A stretch of 30,759 bases of DNA from an uncultured Bacilli bacterium (GCA_934098385.1 CAKOOJ010000009.1:1-30759), one strand, 5' to 3'; counted from the first letter of the stretch, positions 1 to 8,995 are shown. Translations and numbers: made by a program. The notes: generated by a model from the letters alone, not told the origin.

Positions 1-257
1 ATAAACTACGTAAAGAAATACATAATGAAAATATTGAAAGGATGATAGAAATGTTTAAAATGGTATATGAGAATGGGCAAATATTTCCTGTATTCAATGA
101 AGAACAGTTTCATGAAAATGAAAAGAGAGAAATGTTTGAACAAGGTCAAGAAAAGAAACAATTTGATATTGCAAAAATTCTTAAAAAGAAAAATTTTTCA
201 AATAAGGATATAGTTGATATAACTAATTTAACTGAAGAACAAGTTATGAAATTGTAA
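1..257 (+). CDS. Rpn/PD-(D/E)XK family nuclease-transposase, C-terminal end (partial)
   Basis: The frame is open from the window edge (codons can be read from base 3), so this is the 3' end of a longer gene and the ATG at 42 is probably internal. The visible part has a charged Glu/Lys-rich linker followed by a short helical tail (IAKILKKKNFSNKDIVDITN, then LTEEQVMKL). That tail is the usual C-terminus of Rpn-family recombination-promoting nucleases, also annotated as PD-(D/E)XK transposases. The catalytic core lies outside the window, so activity cannot be judged. The gene is followed at once by a hairpin terminator. The family call rests on the tail motif only. Confidence 0.6.
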   Translation, partial: KLRKEIHNENIERMIEMFKMVYENGQIFPVFNEEQFHENEKREMFEQGQEKKQFDIAKILKKKNFSNKDIVDITNLTEEQVMKL

Positions 258-260
258 TCA

Positions 261-301
261 AAAAAAAATTAACTGCTAAATAAATTAGCAGTTATTATTT
301 T
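261..301. terminator. Bidirectional intrinsic terminator
   Basis: Perfect 9-bp stem AACTGCTAA / TTAGCAGTT at 271-293 with a 5-nt loop. It is flanked on the left by A8 (a U tract for the minus-strand gap transcript) and on the right by ATTATTTT (for the plus-strand gene). It sits between two convergent genes. Confidence 0.85.
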
Positions 302-307
302 AAAGCA

Positions 308-1312
308 TCACTTATTAAGTAATGCTTTCATTGTTTTTATCATTTGTGATGTATAACTCATTTCATTATCATACCAAGACACAATTTTTACTAATTGTTT
401 ACCATCACTTTCAAGAACCTTAGTTGATAGTCCATCCACCAAAGAACCACATTTTGCCCCTAATATATCACTTGAAACTATAGGATCCATAGTAAATTTT
501 ATAAAATCACTTTCTTTTGATTTAAATAATTTATTAATTTCATCTATTGTTGTATTCTTTTTTAATTCTAAAGTTAAATCAACTAAAGAACCATCACCAA
601 CTGGTACTCTAAACGCACCACCATCTAATTTGCCATCCAACTCTGGTATAACCTTGCCAATAGCACTCGCAGCTCCAGTACTTGCAGGAATAATATTCAA
701 ACTTGCTGCTCTCCCACGTCTTGAAGTTATACCCTTTTTATGCGGAACGTCAAGAGTAGATTGATCATTCGTCATAGCATGAACAGTTGTCATAAATCCT
801 TTAACTATACCATATTCCTTGTTTAAAATATCAACAACAGGTGCCAAACAATTTGTAGTACAACTAGCAGCAGATATTACAGTTTCTGTTCCATCTAATA
901 TATCACTGTTAACACCATATACAATAGTTTTCATATTTCCTTTACCTGGTGCAGAAATAATAACATGCTTAGCACCAGCAACAATATGTTTATAAGCGTC
1001 CTCTAATTTAGTAAATAAACCAGTACATTCGAGAACAACATCGACATCAAGTTCCCTTAAAGGAAGTAAACTAGGATCCTTTTCACTATAAACTCTTATT
1101 TTTCTCCCTTTATAAATAATACTATCTTTATCAAATGATATATCATCAACACCAAAACTTCTATGATTAGTATCATATTTCAAATAATATGCTAACTCTT
1201 CCGCACTTGTTAAATCATTTATTAATACAACTTCATAATCACTTTCTTCTGCAATCAATCTAAATGCAAGTCTTCCAATTCTACCAAATCCATTTATCGC
1301 TATCTTTTTCAT
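308..1312 (-). CDS. gap: Glyceraldehyde-3-phosphate dehydrogenase, type I
   Basis: Glycolytic enzyme that oxidises glyceraldehyde-3-phosphate to 1,3-bisphosphoglycerate with reduction of NAD. The 334-residue length is normal. The Rossmann motif NGFGRIGR is at residues 7-14, the acidic NAD-type position is in INDL at 31-34, the catalytic Cys151 is in SAASCTTNCLAP, and the activating His178 is in TTVHAM. The C-terminal signature SWYDNEMSYTSQM is present. It lies only 8 nt downstream of the nucleoside kinase-like gene, so the two are probably one transcript that ends at the hairpin at 261-301. No promoter is visible directly upstream. Confidence 0.97.
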   Translation of the reverse strand: MKKIAINGFGRIGRLAFRLIAEESDYEVVLINDLTSAEELAYYLKYDTNHRSFGVDDISFDKDSIIYKGRKIRVYSEKDPSLLPLRELDVDVVLECTGLFTKLEDAYKHIVAGAKHVIISAPGKGNMKTIVYGVNSDILDGTETVISAASCTTNCLAPVVDILNKEYGIVKGFMTTVHAMTNDQSTLDVPHKKGITSRRGRAASLNIIPASTGAASAIGKVIPELDGKLDGGAFRVPVGDGSLVDLTLELKKNTTIDEINKLFKSKESDFIKFTMDPIVSSDILGAKCGSLVDGLSTKVLESDGKQLVKIVSWYDNEMSYTSQMIKTMKALLNK

Positions 1313-1320
1313 CTTATCTC

Positions 1321-2760
1321 CTACCCTTCATTAAATTCAGATTTCCCAATAAATTCTCTTAAAACATTATCACTCGCTAAATACTCGCTACTAATAGGAA
1401 AAAATATTTTTAAACTATCTAATAGACGTCTAGCCATATCATAATAAGGACTATCCATCTTAACAGTATATAATAACGGCTCAACATACACCTTAAGTAC
1501 ACCTAATTCATATATGTAACTTGTATTAAGAACTATATCTGCTTCATCAGTATATGGAAATATATACTTTTCTTCTCCATCTCTAACATCTTTCCAAGTA
1601 GCCAATGTTTTTTCTACATTCATTCCCCTAGTTCTATTATCTCTCACTATTCTTCTAATTAATCTATTATCTGTAGTAGATATATAATTATGTCTATCTA
1701 ATGTCATAGGCATAAAAGGACTAACATATATTTTATACTTAACACGTTTCTCAATATTTTTACTAACTACATCATTTAAACAATGTAAACCTTCTACTAT
1801 TAATATATCATTATTTCCTAGTTTTATACTATTATTATTAAAACTTTTAGATGCAATCTCAAATGTGTACTTAGGTAAAACAACATCTTTACCATTTAAT
1901 AAATCTGTCATTTGTTTTCTAAATAATACTAAATCTAATGCATTTAAAGATTCAAAATCATACTTACCATCTTTATTAGGTTTCATTTCATCCAATTCTT
2001 TATAATAATCATCTAAACTAATTTTAACTGTATTTTTACCTAAAGAATTCAAATATAAAGCTAGTTTCCTACTACTAGTAGTCTTGCCACTACTACTAGG
2101 TCCGCCTAAAAATACAATCTTCTTTTTTAATCTTATAATATTTTGCGCAATTTTCATTATAGAATCATCTACAATAATATCATTCTTTTTAATAAAATCT
2201 TCTATCTTACCGTTAGAAATTATTTTATTTAAATCACAAACATAATTAATATTCTGTTTATTTATCCATTCATGATATTTATTAAATTCATTATATATAT
2301 TTTTTTTATGTATATATTCTCTTTTACTATCAATATCATCTATCAGAACAAAATCATTATTATTCAAATTAACTATTTTAAAATTCTTAATTTCATTAGT
2401 ATTATTAACTATATTAGTATAAAAATAATTATATTTACCTAATAATTCATTAAATACTATAGTTTCATTTATCAAATTACTAATTGTTTTAGATTTTTCT
2501 ATTTCATTATATCTATTATAATAATTTATTGCATCTTTACTACTAACATTAAGTTTAAGTATTGGATAATTATCCTTTATATATTCATACATCTTATTAG
2601 TAATATTATTTATATCATTATTAGTAACCTTATGATTTGTAATAAATTTACCCCTCATTCCAATATCTAAACTATGATTAAATGTTACTTCGCAATTTAA
2701 TATTTCTTTAACTACTATTATAAATAAAAATTTTAAACCAGCTTTTTCTTCTTTCATCAT
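1321..2760 (-). CDS. Uridine kinase/phosphoribulokinase-family nucleoside kinase with N-terminal extension
   Basis: Probable cytoplasmic nucleoside kinase. The Walker A motif GGPSSSGKTTSS spans about residues 219-230, followed by a Walker B-like and substrate segment (VKISLDDYYKELDEMKPNKD) and LIVEGLHCLND. These fit the P-loop uridine kinase/phosphoribulokinase family. The C-terminal half (about 215-470) is the kinase. The first 200 residues are poorly conserved and probably match the threonyl-tRNA-synthetase-like second additional domain found in many Firmicutes nucleoside kinases, though no zinc or catalytic motif of that domain is visible. At 479 residues it is shorter than the usual 550 or so. 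Two Met codons start the frame, and the second (2757) is better spaced from the GAGGG ribosome site. The true substrate is unknown. Confidence 0.8.
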   Translation of the reverse strand: MMKEEKAGLKFLFIIVVKEILNCEVTFNHSLDIGMRGKFITNHKVTNNDINNITNKMYEYIKDNYPILKLNVSSKDAINYYNRYNEIEKSKTISNLINETIVFNELLGKYNYFYTNIVNNTNEIKNFKIVNLNNNDFVLIDDIDSKREYIHKKNIYNEFNKYHEWINKQNINYVCDLNKIISNGKIEDFIKKNDIIVDDSIMKIAQNIIRLKKKIVFLGGPSSSGKTTSSRKLALYLNSLGKNTVKISLDDYYKELDEMKPNKDGKYDFESLNALDLVLFRKQMTDLLNGKDVVLPKYTFEIASKSFNNNSIKLGNNDILIVEGLHCLNDVVSKNIEKRVKYKIYVSPFMPMTLDRHNYISTTDNRLIRRIVRDNRTRGMNVEKTLATWKDVRDGEEKYIFPYTDEADIVLNTSYIYELGVLKVYVEPLLYTVKMDSPYYDMARRLLDSLKIFFPISSEYLASDNVLREFIGKSEFNEG

Positions 2761-2784
2761 ATCCCTCTTTACTATACTAATTAT

Positions 2785-2814
2785 ATTCTATCATATATAT
2801 AAATATTTTGTCAT
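2785..2814 (-). promoter_or_regulatory. Candidate sigma-A promoter for nucleoside kinase-gap operon
   Basis: On the minus strand ATGACA and TAGAAT are separated by 18 nt, and TATAAT overlaps a few bases downstream. The site is 25-55 nt upstream of the start codon. AT-rich context makes chance matches common, so this is tentative. Confidence 0.4.
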
Positions 2815-2870
2815 ATTTTTTTTAGTATTAATTTTCTTTATTTATATAAAATATTATTAGGGTGATAAAC

Positions 2871-3440
2871 ATGTTTATTCCAACAATACAAGAAACAACT
2901 AATAATGGTGAAAAGATTTATGATATATATTCAAAACTATTAGAAAATAGAATTATATTTATTAATGGTGAAATAAATGATAATTTAAGTAATTTGGTTA
3001 TAAGTGAATTATTATATTTAGATTCTTTATCTAAAGACGATATAGATATATATATAAATAGTCCTGGTGGAAGTGTCACAAGTGGTTTAGCTATTGTAGA
3101 CACTATGAATTTTATAAAAAGTGATGTAAGAACTATTGTAACTGGTATAGCAGCTAGTATGGCCTCTATTATTCTTGCAAGTGGTAGCAAAGGTAAAAGA
3201 TGTAGTTTAAAAAATTCAGAAGTTATGATTCATCAACCCATAGGAAATACAAGTGGACAAGCAACAGATATAGTTATACAGGCTAAAAGAATTAATAAAA
3301 AGAAAAAATTACTGAACAAATTGTTATCTAGTTTAACCAATCAAGATATTAAAGTAATAGAAAAAGATACAGAAAGAGATAATTTTTTTACTAGCAAAGA
3401 AGCATTAGATTATGGATTAATTGATTACATCATAGAATAA
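2871..3440 (+). CDS. clpP: ATP-dependent Clp protease proteolytic subunit
   Basis: Serine peptidase that forms the ClpP tetradecamer and degrades proteins delivered by Clp ATPases in the cytoplasm. Numbered from the ATG at 2871, the catalytic triad is Ser96 (GIAASMAS), His121 (MIHQP) and Asp170 (DTERD). The oxyanion-loop motif NSPGGSV is at 63-69. The 189-residue length is typical. A longer reading begins with GTG at 2862, but that GTG lies inside the ribosome site AGGGTGAT, so the ATG is the better start. It is a monocistronic gene closed by a hairpin. The N-terminus is somewhat divergent, but every catalytic residue is present. Confidence 0.95.
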   Translation: MFIPTIQETTNNGEKIYDIYSKLLENRIIFINGEINDNLSNLVISELLYLDSLSKDDIDIYINSPGGSVTSGLAIVDTMNFIKSDVRTIVTGIAASMASIILASGSKGKRCSLKNSEVMIHQPIGNTSGQATDIVIQAKRINKKKKLLNKLLSSLTNQDIKVIEKDTERDNFFTSKEALDYGLIDYIIE

Positions 3441-3446
3441 ATAAGA

Positions 3447-3480
3447 TAAAAAGCAATAATTTATATTGCTCTTCTATATT
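3447..3480. terminator. Intrinsic terminator after clpP
   Basis: Stem AGCAATA / TATTGCT at 3452-3470 with a 5-nt loop. A T-rich tail follows on the plus strand, and an A5 run precedes it, giving a U tract for the convergent minus-strand gene. Confidence 0.6.
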
Positions 3481-3502
3481 ATTTATTTTTTTATTATGTA
3501 AT

Positions 3503-3814
3503 TTATTTAATAATATTTTTAAGTACTTTAATTTTCCTAATATTTTTTACAAATAATTGACCTATATATGGATCATAAACTTTACATTTTAAAACATTAT
3601 TATTATCCAAACTATTTAAATTTGTTTTAGATAAATTTTCTACTTCAATATAACTAATTCCATCTATTTTATATAACATCGCATCACTTTTTGCAAGTTC
3701 ATAATTACAAGCTTCTAAATAATCTTCAGTTATTAAATTATATCTTTTTGAATAATTTAATTTATCTTTATTTATATTTGTTATAATATAAATATCTCCA
3801 ATATATTTTTCCAT
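3503..3814 (-). CDS. Hypothetical protein, 103 residues
   Basis: I do not recognise the family. The protein is soluble, with no signal peptide or membrane segment, and mixed charge. It looks like a small alpha/beta fold. Translation is well supported by the ribosome site GAGGTGGAT seven bases before the ATG. It lies alone between clpP and another small gene, convergent with clpP, and both neighbours are separated from it by regulatory-sized gaps. Nothing in the context indicates a function. Confidence 0.6.
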   Translation of the reverse strand: MEKYIGDIYIITNINKDKLNYSKRYNLITEDYLEACNYELAKSDAMLYKIDGISYIEVENLSKTNLNSLDNNNVLKCKVYDPYIGQLFVKNIRKIKVLKNIIK

Positions 3815-3912
3815 ATATCCACCTCAATATAGTTCATTATACACTATATTTTAAAGAAATCAAGTTTTTGTAATTTTATTTCATTTAATACATAATATAT
3901 AATGGTGATTAT

Positions 3913-4161
3913 ATGTTAAACTTAGTAGAACCTTATATTAATAATTTATCTAAAGAAGATATTAATTCATTCGCATTAAAAAATAATATTAGATTAAATG
4001 GTAATGAATTAGATTTTATATTTAACTTTATTAAAACTAGATATAAAGAGGTATTAAATAACCCAAATTCATTTACACTTAGCAAATATAAAAATAATTT
4101 TTCTAATGAAAATTTTGTTAAAATAAATGGATTAGTTAATAGATATAAAATGTTATTATAG
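3913..4161 (+). CDS. Small helical protein, possibly DUF2624 (YqfT)-like
   Basis: An 82-residue, all-helical soluble protein. The pattern NNLSKEDINSFALKNNIRLN followed by a hydrophobic helix and a conserved-looking FVKINGLVNRY end resembles the short Bacillus YqfT (DUF2624) proteins, whose function is unknown. That resemblance is from memory of the pattern and is weak. The start is supported by GGTGAT six bases upstream of the ATG. The stop codon overlaps the terminator stem. Confidence 0.6.
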   Translation: MLNLVEPYINNLSKEDINSFALKNNIRLNGNELDFIFNFIKTRYKEVLNNPNSFTLSKYKNNFSNENFVKINGLVNRYKMLL

Positions 4162-4190
4162 ATTATTCTTATGAATAGTCTATTTTTTTA
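4161..4190 (+). terminator. Intrinsic terminator
   Basis: Eight-pair stem GATTATTC / GAATAGTC (one G-U pair) with a 4-nt loop at 4161-4180, followed by a TATTTTTTT tract. The final G of the preceding stop codon is the first base of the stem. Between here and 4342 I see no gene. Confidence 0.75.
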
Positions 4191-4342
4191 ATTAAATATT
4201 CTAATATTTTAGGACTATGTATTTTATTTATTGCAAAATATTTTCTCTAAATCTTTAAAAATTAATCTAGAATCACATGATATCTCTTATCTATTATTAT
4301 AACTCTATCATGAAACACTTCATTTCTTATAAAAATTTTAAC

Positions 4343-4371
4343 AAAAAAAGATAACTAATTACTTAGTCATC
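4343..4371 (-). terminator. Intrinsic terminator of argS
   Basis: On the minus strand the stem GATGACTAA / TTAGTTATC (nine pairs, one G-U) closes a GTAA loop and is followed by T7. It lies 22 nt beyond the argS stop codon. Confidence 0.8.
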
Positions 4372-4392
4372 TCCCACTAAAATATTTAGAAC

Positions 4393-6132
4393 CTATATCT
4401 CATCTGGTACACTTATTGCTAATATTTTTAGTAAATACATGTTAGTTTCATAAACTAAATTTGTTAAAGTTATATAACTTTCTTTTTTTTCTAAATCAAC
4501 TTCATTATTTACATTAATATTAGAATAAAAAGCATTATAACTATTAGTTAACTTATATAAATATTCACAAATATCATTTAAACTTCTATCATTAAAAGAC
4601 TTCATCATAATATTTCTTAAATTTAATAAATTAATTATAATATTTCTTTCTTCTTTAGTACTAATTTTAATATACTTATTAGGTTTTATATCACATTTAT
4701 TAATTAATGATCTCATTCTAACAGTATTATAAAGTAAATATGGACCGGTTTTTCCATTTATATCGCTAAATTTTATAGGATCAAATATATAATCTGTACT
4801 TCTATTTGGTAATAAATCTCCAAATTTTATAGCAGCTAAAGCTAGTTTTAATGCGACATCATCTTTTTTGTCATCTGCAATGTTATCCTTTATAACTTTT
4901 TTAGTTTCATTTTTTACAAGTTCAATCAAATTATTCAAACTCATAACACCACCATCACGAGTTTTAAATGGTTTACCATCTGGACCATTCATTGTACCAA
5001 AACCATACCACTCCAATTTAACATTTTTAGGAATAATATTTGTCTTATATACCGCTCTGAAAGCCTCAATGAAATGCAATTCTTGTCTTATATCAGTCAA
5101 ATAAATCATTCTATTAAATTTAAATCTTTTTATTCTTGAATAAAGTGTTGCAATTTCAGTTGTATCATATAATACACCACCATCACTTTTAACAAGTATG
5201 ACTGGAGGTACTTCTCGTTTATCTTCTTCTTCTTTTACATTTATAATCCTTGCTCCATTGCTAATTTCAGTATAATTATTATTAATTAAATAGTCTAAAA
5301 CTGGTTTAATATATGGATCCGCATCATATTCACCTTCCCATAAATCAAAAGTACAACCGAGTAATTTATAAACTCTTTTAATTTCATCTACAGACAAATT
5401 ATAAAATGTTTTCCACAAATCATAAATACCCTTTTCTCTATTTTGTAAACGAGTAGTAAAATTTCTAGCTTCTTCTAAATAATTTTCATCTTCTTTAGCA
5501 CGTGAACTTGCATAAGGATATATTTCATTTAATTCCTGAAGAGATACTGGACAAACATTTGGATATTCTTTATCATATTCTTTATCGAAAAAAACTAAAT
5601 CTGGATATCTCTTTGATAATTCACAAATAATAAGTCCCATTGGTCTACCCCAATCTCCTAAATGAACATCACTTATAGTTTTATAACCTACACTTTCACA
5701 TAATCTTTTTATAGCCTCTCCAATATTTGGACTTCTTAAATGACCAGCGTGTAACTCTTTAGCAACATTAGCACCACCATAATCTAAAAAAATAGTTTCA
5801 TCTGTATCTACATGATATGTGTTAATTTTAAAATCTTTAGTAATTTGATTAATATATTTAATTAAAATTTCATCACTTAAAGTCATATTTATAAAACCAG
5901 GACCAGCTATATTAACATCACTAAAATAATTAGTATTTTTAAGTTCATTAACTATTAAGCTAGCAATATCTCTAGGATTCTTTTTATACGTACCAGCTAA
6001 CTTCATACAACCATTATACTGATAATCTCCTAAATCTGGTCTATTAGATACACTTAGTTGAACATCATCAAAAAAGCCTAATTTTTCCAATATATTCTTT
6101 ATTTCTTTTTCTAAAAATAATATTATATTCAT
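4393..6132 (-). CDS. argS: Arginyl-tRNA synthetase
   Basis: Class I aminoacyl-tRNA synthetase that charges tRNA-Arg in the cytoplasm. The 579-residue length fits the family. An N-terminal additional domain (about 1-90, with NRPDLGDYQYNG) recognises the tRNA elbow. The HIGH-type motif is HAGH at 128-131, in the family context NVAKELHAGHLRSPNIGEAI. Further in are GDWGRPMG and the degenerate second signature region TRDGGVMSLNNLI. The C-terminal helical anticodon-binding domain ends in SVPDEI. The ribosome site is GAGGGAGAT. A TATAAT box at 6156-6161 (minus) just upstream may be the -10 element, but its -35 is poor. It ends at the terminator at 4343-4371. Confidence 0.97.
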   Translation of the reverse strand: MNIILFLEKEIKNILEKLGFFDDVQLSVSNRPDLGDYQYNGCMKLAGTYKKNPRDIASLIVNELKNTNYFSDVNIAGPGFINMTLSDEILIKYINQITKDFKINTYHVDTDETIFLDYGGANVAKELHAGHLRSPNIGEAIKRLCESVGYKTISDVHLGDWGRPMGLIICELSKRYPDLVFFDKEYDKEYPNVCPVSLQELNEIYPYASSRAKEDENYLEEARNFTTRLQNREKGIYDLWKTFYNLSVDEIKRVYKLLGCTFDLWEGEYDADPYIKPVLDYLINNNYTEISNGARIINVKEEEDKREVPPVILVKSDGGVLYDTTEIATLYSRIKRFKFNRMIYLTDIRQELHFIEAFRAVYKTNIIPKNVKLEWYGFGTMNGPDGKPFKTRDGGVMSLNNLIELVKNETKKVIKDNIADDKKDDVALKLALAAIKFGDLLPNRSTDYIFDPIKFSDINGKTGPYLLYNTVRMRSLINKCDIKPNKYIKISTKEERNIIINLLNLRNIMMKSFNDRSLNDICEYLYKLTNSYNAFYSNINVNNEVDLEKKESYITLTNLVYETNMYLLKILAISVPDEI

Positions 6133-6175
6133 AGTATCTCCCTCTCAATAAAAGTATTATATCATGATTTTTTAA

Positions 6176-6203
6176 ATAGAAAAAGTGTAAATAAATTACA
6201 CTT
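6176..6203 (-). terminator. Probable terminator of the LCP gene
   Basis: Minus-strand stem AAGTGTAA / TTACACTT at 6183-6203 with a 5-nt loop, overlapping the stop codon and followed by TTTCTATTT. The U tract is interrupted, so termination may be partial. Confidence 0.6.
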
Positions 6204-7707
6204 ATCTAGATTTTGTAGTAGTACTAGTTGTTGTAGTTGTAGTACTAGTATATTTCTTAGTACCAAGAATTTTATCTAATTTAATTTTAGCTTCAGTAAC
6301 TGTTTCTTCCTTTGGAAGCATTACATAAGCTTTACTTCTTCCTGTAGAATAAGTAACATTACTAGAATCACTACCATCTACTGCATAAGATTCAATTTCC
6401 CAACTAGTATTATTTTTAATTTGTTTTTTTATTAATTTAGTTATTGTTTTTTGGTCTACATTAGTTATAACAGAATCCGACACACTATTTAATAGACTAT
6501 TATATTTTACTATTATTGAAGGGCTTATAGCTTTATTAATAATAGATTCTAACACTAACATTTGGTTTCCACCTCTAGCTCTATCACCACCTGATAATGT
6601 ATGTCTTGTACGTGCAAGAGCCAAAGCTTGTTCACCATTTAATGTTTGCACTCCTTTTTTCAAACAAATTTGTGCACTACTTGTTCTAGAAGATGTTTGT
6701 TCACAGAAATTAACTGGAACATCAACTTCAATACCACCTAACTTTTCTACAATATTAACAAATGTTGTAAAATTAACCCTAGCATAATAATCAACTTTTA
6801 TATCATATAAATCTTCCAATGTACCAACAGATTCTTCTATACCATATACACCAGCATGAGTCAATTTATCCATTGCTTTCTTACTATGTAACATAACATA
6901 ATAATCTCTTGGAGTATTTACCATTAATATTTTCTTTTCTCTTGGATTAACCGCTAAAATAATATTAACATCACTTCTTGCTTTTGCAGAAACTTTTCCA
7001 TTAGTATCAATACCACTAATATAAATAACAAAATTATCTTTAGAAACATCTACCTTACTTGCTAAAGTTTTAACTTTACTCGTAACTGTAAAAGTATAAA
7101 TTGCTTTTAAATTATTATACGCATCAGTATCTTCTTTTACAATATCAACATTTGAATTAAGCGCTATAACAGCATCAGTATCATTATCAATAACACTATC
7201 TAAAGCATCTGTAATAGTATCATAATCTGCTTCATTAAATTCAATCTTATTAGCAACCTTATCTATTGCCTTTTTAGTTACATCTTCTTTTTTATCAGAA
7301 ACAGCAATTATTTTATCTTTTAAATCTTTAATATCATTATAACCACTATCTTTAAGAACATAAACAGAATACTCATCATGTCTAATACCAACATCAAATA
7401 TATCATTAAAAAAGTCTATAGTACCATATGAATAAAAACATACCACAGTAAATAAAACAATAAGTAATATACTAGGTATAGATACAACTATTTTTATCCA
7501 CTTTCTTAACTTACGATTATTAAGCAATTTAAACAATAAAAATATTAACAATCCACCACCTATAATTATTAATGCTAAATATGATGTAGGCAATATTTCA
7601 AAATATATTAAAAATATTGTTGCTACAATAGCACTTATAATTAGTAAATAAGAAGTAATCTTAAAAAATAAATTCTTTTTATTCTTCTTGTTCTTTGTTT
7701 TCTTCAT
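6202..7707 (-). CDS. LytR-CpsA-Psr family protein with inserted extracellular domain
   Basis: LCP enzymes attach undecaprenyl-linked glycopolymers to peptidoglycan at the outer membrane face. The start is the ATG at 7707, because AAGGGTGA lies just before it and the longer reading has no ribosome site. It overlaps the upstream gene by 29 nt. Three hydrophobic segments fill about residues 15-95. A domain at about 105-215 (YSVYVLKDSGYNDIKDLKDK and onward) looks like half of a periplasmic-binding fold. The LCP core (about 224-395) has MVNTPRDYYV, KLTHAGVYG and LARTRHTLSGGDRARGGNQ with the expected Arg pair. A Thr-rich tail ends the protein. The exact polymer is unknown. Confidence 0.92.
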   Translation of the reverse strand: MKKTKNKKNKKNLFFKITSYLLIISAIVATIFLIYFEILPTSYLALIIIGGGLLIFLLFKLLNNRKLRKWIKIVVSIPSILLIVLFTVVCFYSYGTIDFFNDIFDVGIRHDEYSVYVLKDSGYNDIKDLKDKIIAVSDKKEDVTKKAIDKVANKIEFNEADYDTITDALDSVIDNDTDAVIALNSNVDIVKEDTDAYNNLKAIYTFTVTSKVKTLASKVDVSKDNFVIYISGIDTNGKVSAKARSDVNIILAVNPREKKILMVNTPRDYYVMLHSKKAMDKLTHAGVYGIEESVGTLEDLYDIKVDYYARVNFTTFVNIVEKLGGIEVDVPVNFCEQTSSRTSSAQICLKKGVQTLNGEQALALARTRHTLSGGDRARGGNQMLVLESIINKAISPSIIVKYNSLLNSVSDSVITNVDQKTITKLIKKQIKNNTSWEIESYAVDGSDSSNVTYSTGRSKAYVMLPKEETVTEAKIKLDKILGTKKYTSTTTTTTSTTTKSR

Positions 7708-8566
7708 TAATTTCACCCTTATTTTCAATTAATTTTTTTTGTCCATTTGTAAATGTTACTTCTACTTGTAATCCAATTACATATCCATATTTATTATATG
7801 CAGTAATTAATTTAGTACTATCTATATCACCTTCTACATACTTACTAAAATCTAATGTAGAAGTCTCTTGAATTAATCCTTCATACTCTAATGTATCTTC
7901 ATTAATAGCCTTATCTAACTTCACAAATAAGACATGTCCTATTGTATCATCTTTTTCACTATTAGTATAATAATTCAAATCATTTGACACTTTATTTGAC
8001 ATATTACCATTTTCACTAACTACAACAGTTACTTTTTTAATAAGATAATTACCAACTGTATCAGAAACTTTTACATCAATATTATATGTACCAATATTTT
8101 TTATTTTTTCATAATCACTATCATTTTTTAAACTTGCAGTACAAGGTAAAGATTTATCTTTACAACTATTTATCAAAATATTAGGATCAAATTCATCATT
8201 TACACCTATTTCAATACTATCATCCATATTAACTTCAGGCTCTTTTGTATCTACAACATTAATATATCCAGTTTTAGTATGCTTATTATATTTTACTTTA
8301 TAACTATATTTTCCAATAGTATTAACATCTACACCATCTAGATACAATTTATATTCATTAGCAAACCTCTTACCACTCTTTAAATAATCATTTACATCAT
8401 GAGATAAACTAGTTCCTAATTCAACATCTATATTCTTTAATTGTATAGTATTTTTATATTTAAAATAAATAAAAACTCCTACAATAACACCTAATATAAA
8501 AATAAATAATAAGCACTTTAAAAAAATATGTTTTTTTGATTGTTCTTCATAATAAATTTCTTCCAT
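7679..8566 (-). CDS. Membrane-anchored Ig-like (DUF5011-type) domain protein
   Basis: A single membrane segment (about residues 17-38, ending before YFKYKNT) anchors an extracellular chain. Two beta-sandwich-like units follow: YKLYLDGVDVNTIGKYSYKV, and a second ending NIGTYNIDVKVSDTVGNYLIKK, the typical strand pattern of DUF5011/HYR-like repeats. The C-terminal 90 residues are an unrecognised domain with an acidic tail. The longer reading starts at a GTG (8578) that is inside the ribosome site AGGTGGAT, so I start at the ATG 8566, two bases after the upstream stop. Tight packing with the LCP gene suggests a joint role in wall polymer assembly, which is inference. Confidence 0.8.
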   Translation of the reverse strand: MEEIYYEEQSKKHIFLKCLLFIFILGVIVGVFIYFKYKNTIQLKNIDVELGTSLSHDVNDYLKSGKRFANEYKLYLDGVDVNTIGKYSYKVKYNKHTKTGYINVVDTKEPEVNMDDSIEIGVNDEFDPNILINSCKDKSLPCTASLKNDSDYEKIKNIGTYNIDVKVSDTVGNYLIKKVTVVVSENGNMSNKVSNDLNYYTNSEKDDTIGHVLFVKLDKAINEDTLEYEGLIQETSTLDFSKYVEGDIDSTKLITAYNKYGYVIGLQVEVTFTNGQKKLIENKGEINEENKEQEE

Positions 8567-8568
8567 AA

Positions 8569-8925
8569 TTATATCCACCTAGCAAAATATATATTTCTTG
8601 TATAACCATCTTCGTAATTTTCAAACAATCTAATTAAAGAGTTAACAATCGACTCTATAATATTAGAATCTCTTTTTATTTTAATTGTTAATACATCTTT
8701 TTTTATTTCTTTTCTAAATGAATAATCATCAACATATTTTCCTAAAATCTTATCTAATTCTTCTATTTTTTTTAAGTTATTTACATCATTAATATCTACA
8801 TCAAATATATAATCTTCATAAACATTTATTAATTTCATACTTATATAATCATCACTATCAAATTCATAATTTTTTATTTTATAAAAATTAGGACAGTGTT
8901 CTATCACAACTTTATTTTTCTTCAT
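8569..8925 (-). CDS. Hypothetical protein, 118 residues
   Basis: I do not recognise this protein. It is soluble, acidic in the middle and without a signal peptide or membrane span. It is the first gene of a three-gene minus-strand set with the Ig-like membrane protein and the LCP enzyme, and its last codons contain the ribosome site of the next gene (AGG TGG ATA TAA), so the two are translationally close. The start follows AAAGGTAG by seven bases. A cytoplasmic partner of the envelope genes is possible but unsupported. Confidence 0.6.
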   Translation of the reverse strand: MKKNKVVIEHCPNFYKIKNYEFDSDDYISMKLINVYEDYIFDVDINDVNNLKKIEELDKILGKYVDDYSFRKEIKKDVLTIKIKRDSNIIESIVNSLIRLFENYEDGYTRNIYFARWI

Positions 8926-8967
8926 ATTAACTACCTTTCATTCTATAAATAAATTATAATACATTAG

Positions 8968-8995
8968 AAAAAAAAAGTCTATATTTCTATAGACT
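8968..8995 (-). terminator. Intrinsic terminator of the InlB-repeat protein gene
   Basis: Perfect 8-bp stem AGTCTATA / TATAGACT with a 4-nt loop at 8976-8995. On the minus strand it is followed by a run of about eight T. Confidence 0.85.

Noticed and set aside
4190..4342. Possible small gene or tRNA in the gap before argS
   Set aside because: No cloverleaf, no ribosome site with an ORF, and the sequence is low-complexity AT.
6210..6260. Repetitive ACT/GTA-type tract suggesting a microsatellite or CRISPR-like repeat
   Set aside because: It simply encodes the Thr/Ser-rich tail of the LCP protein. There is no repeat-spacer structure, and no CRISPR array was seen anywhere in the window.
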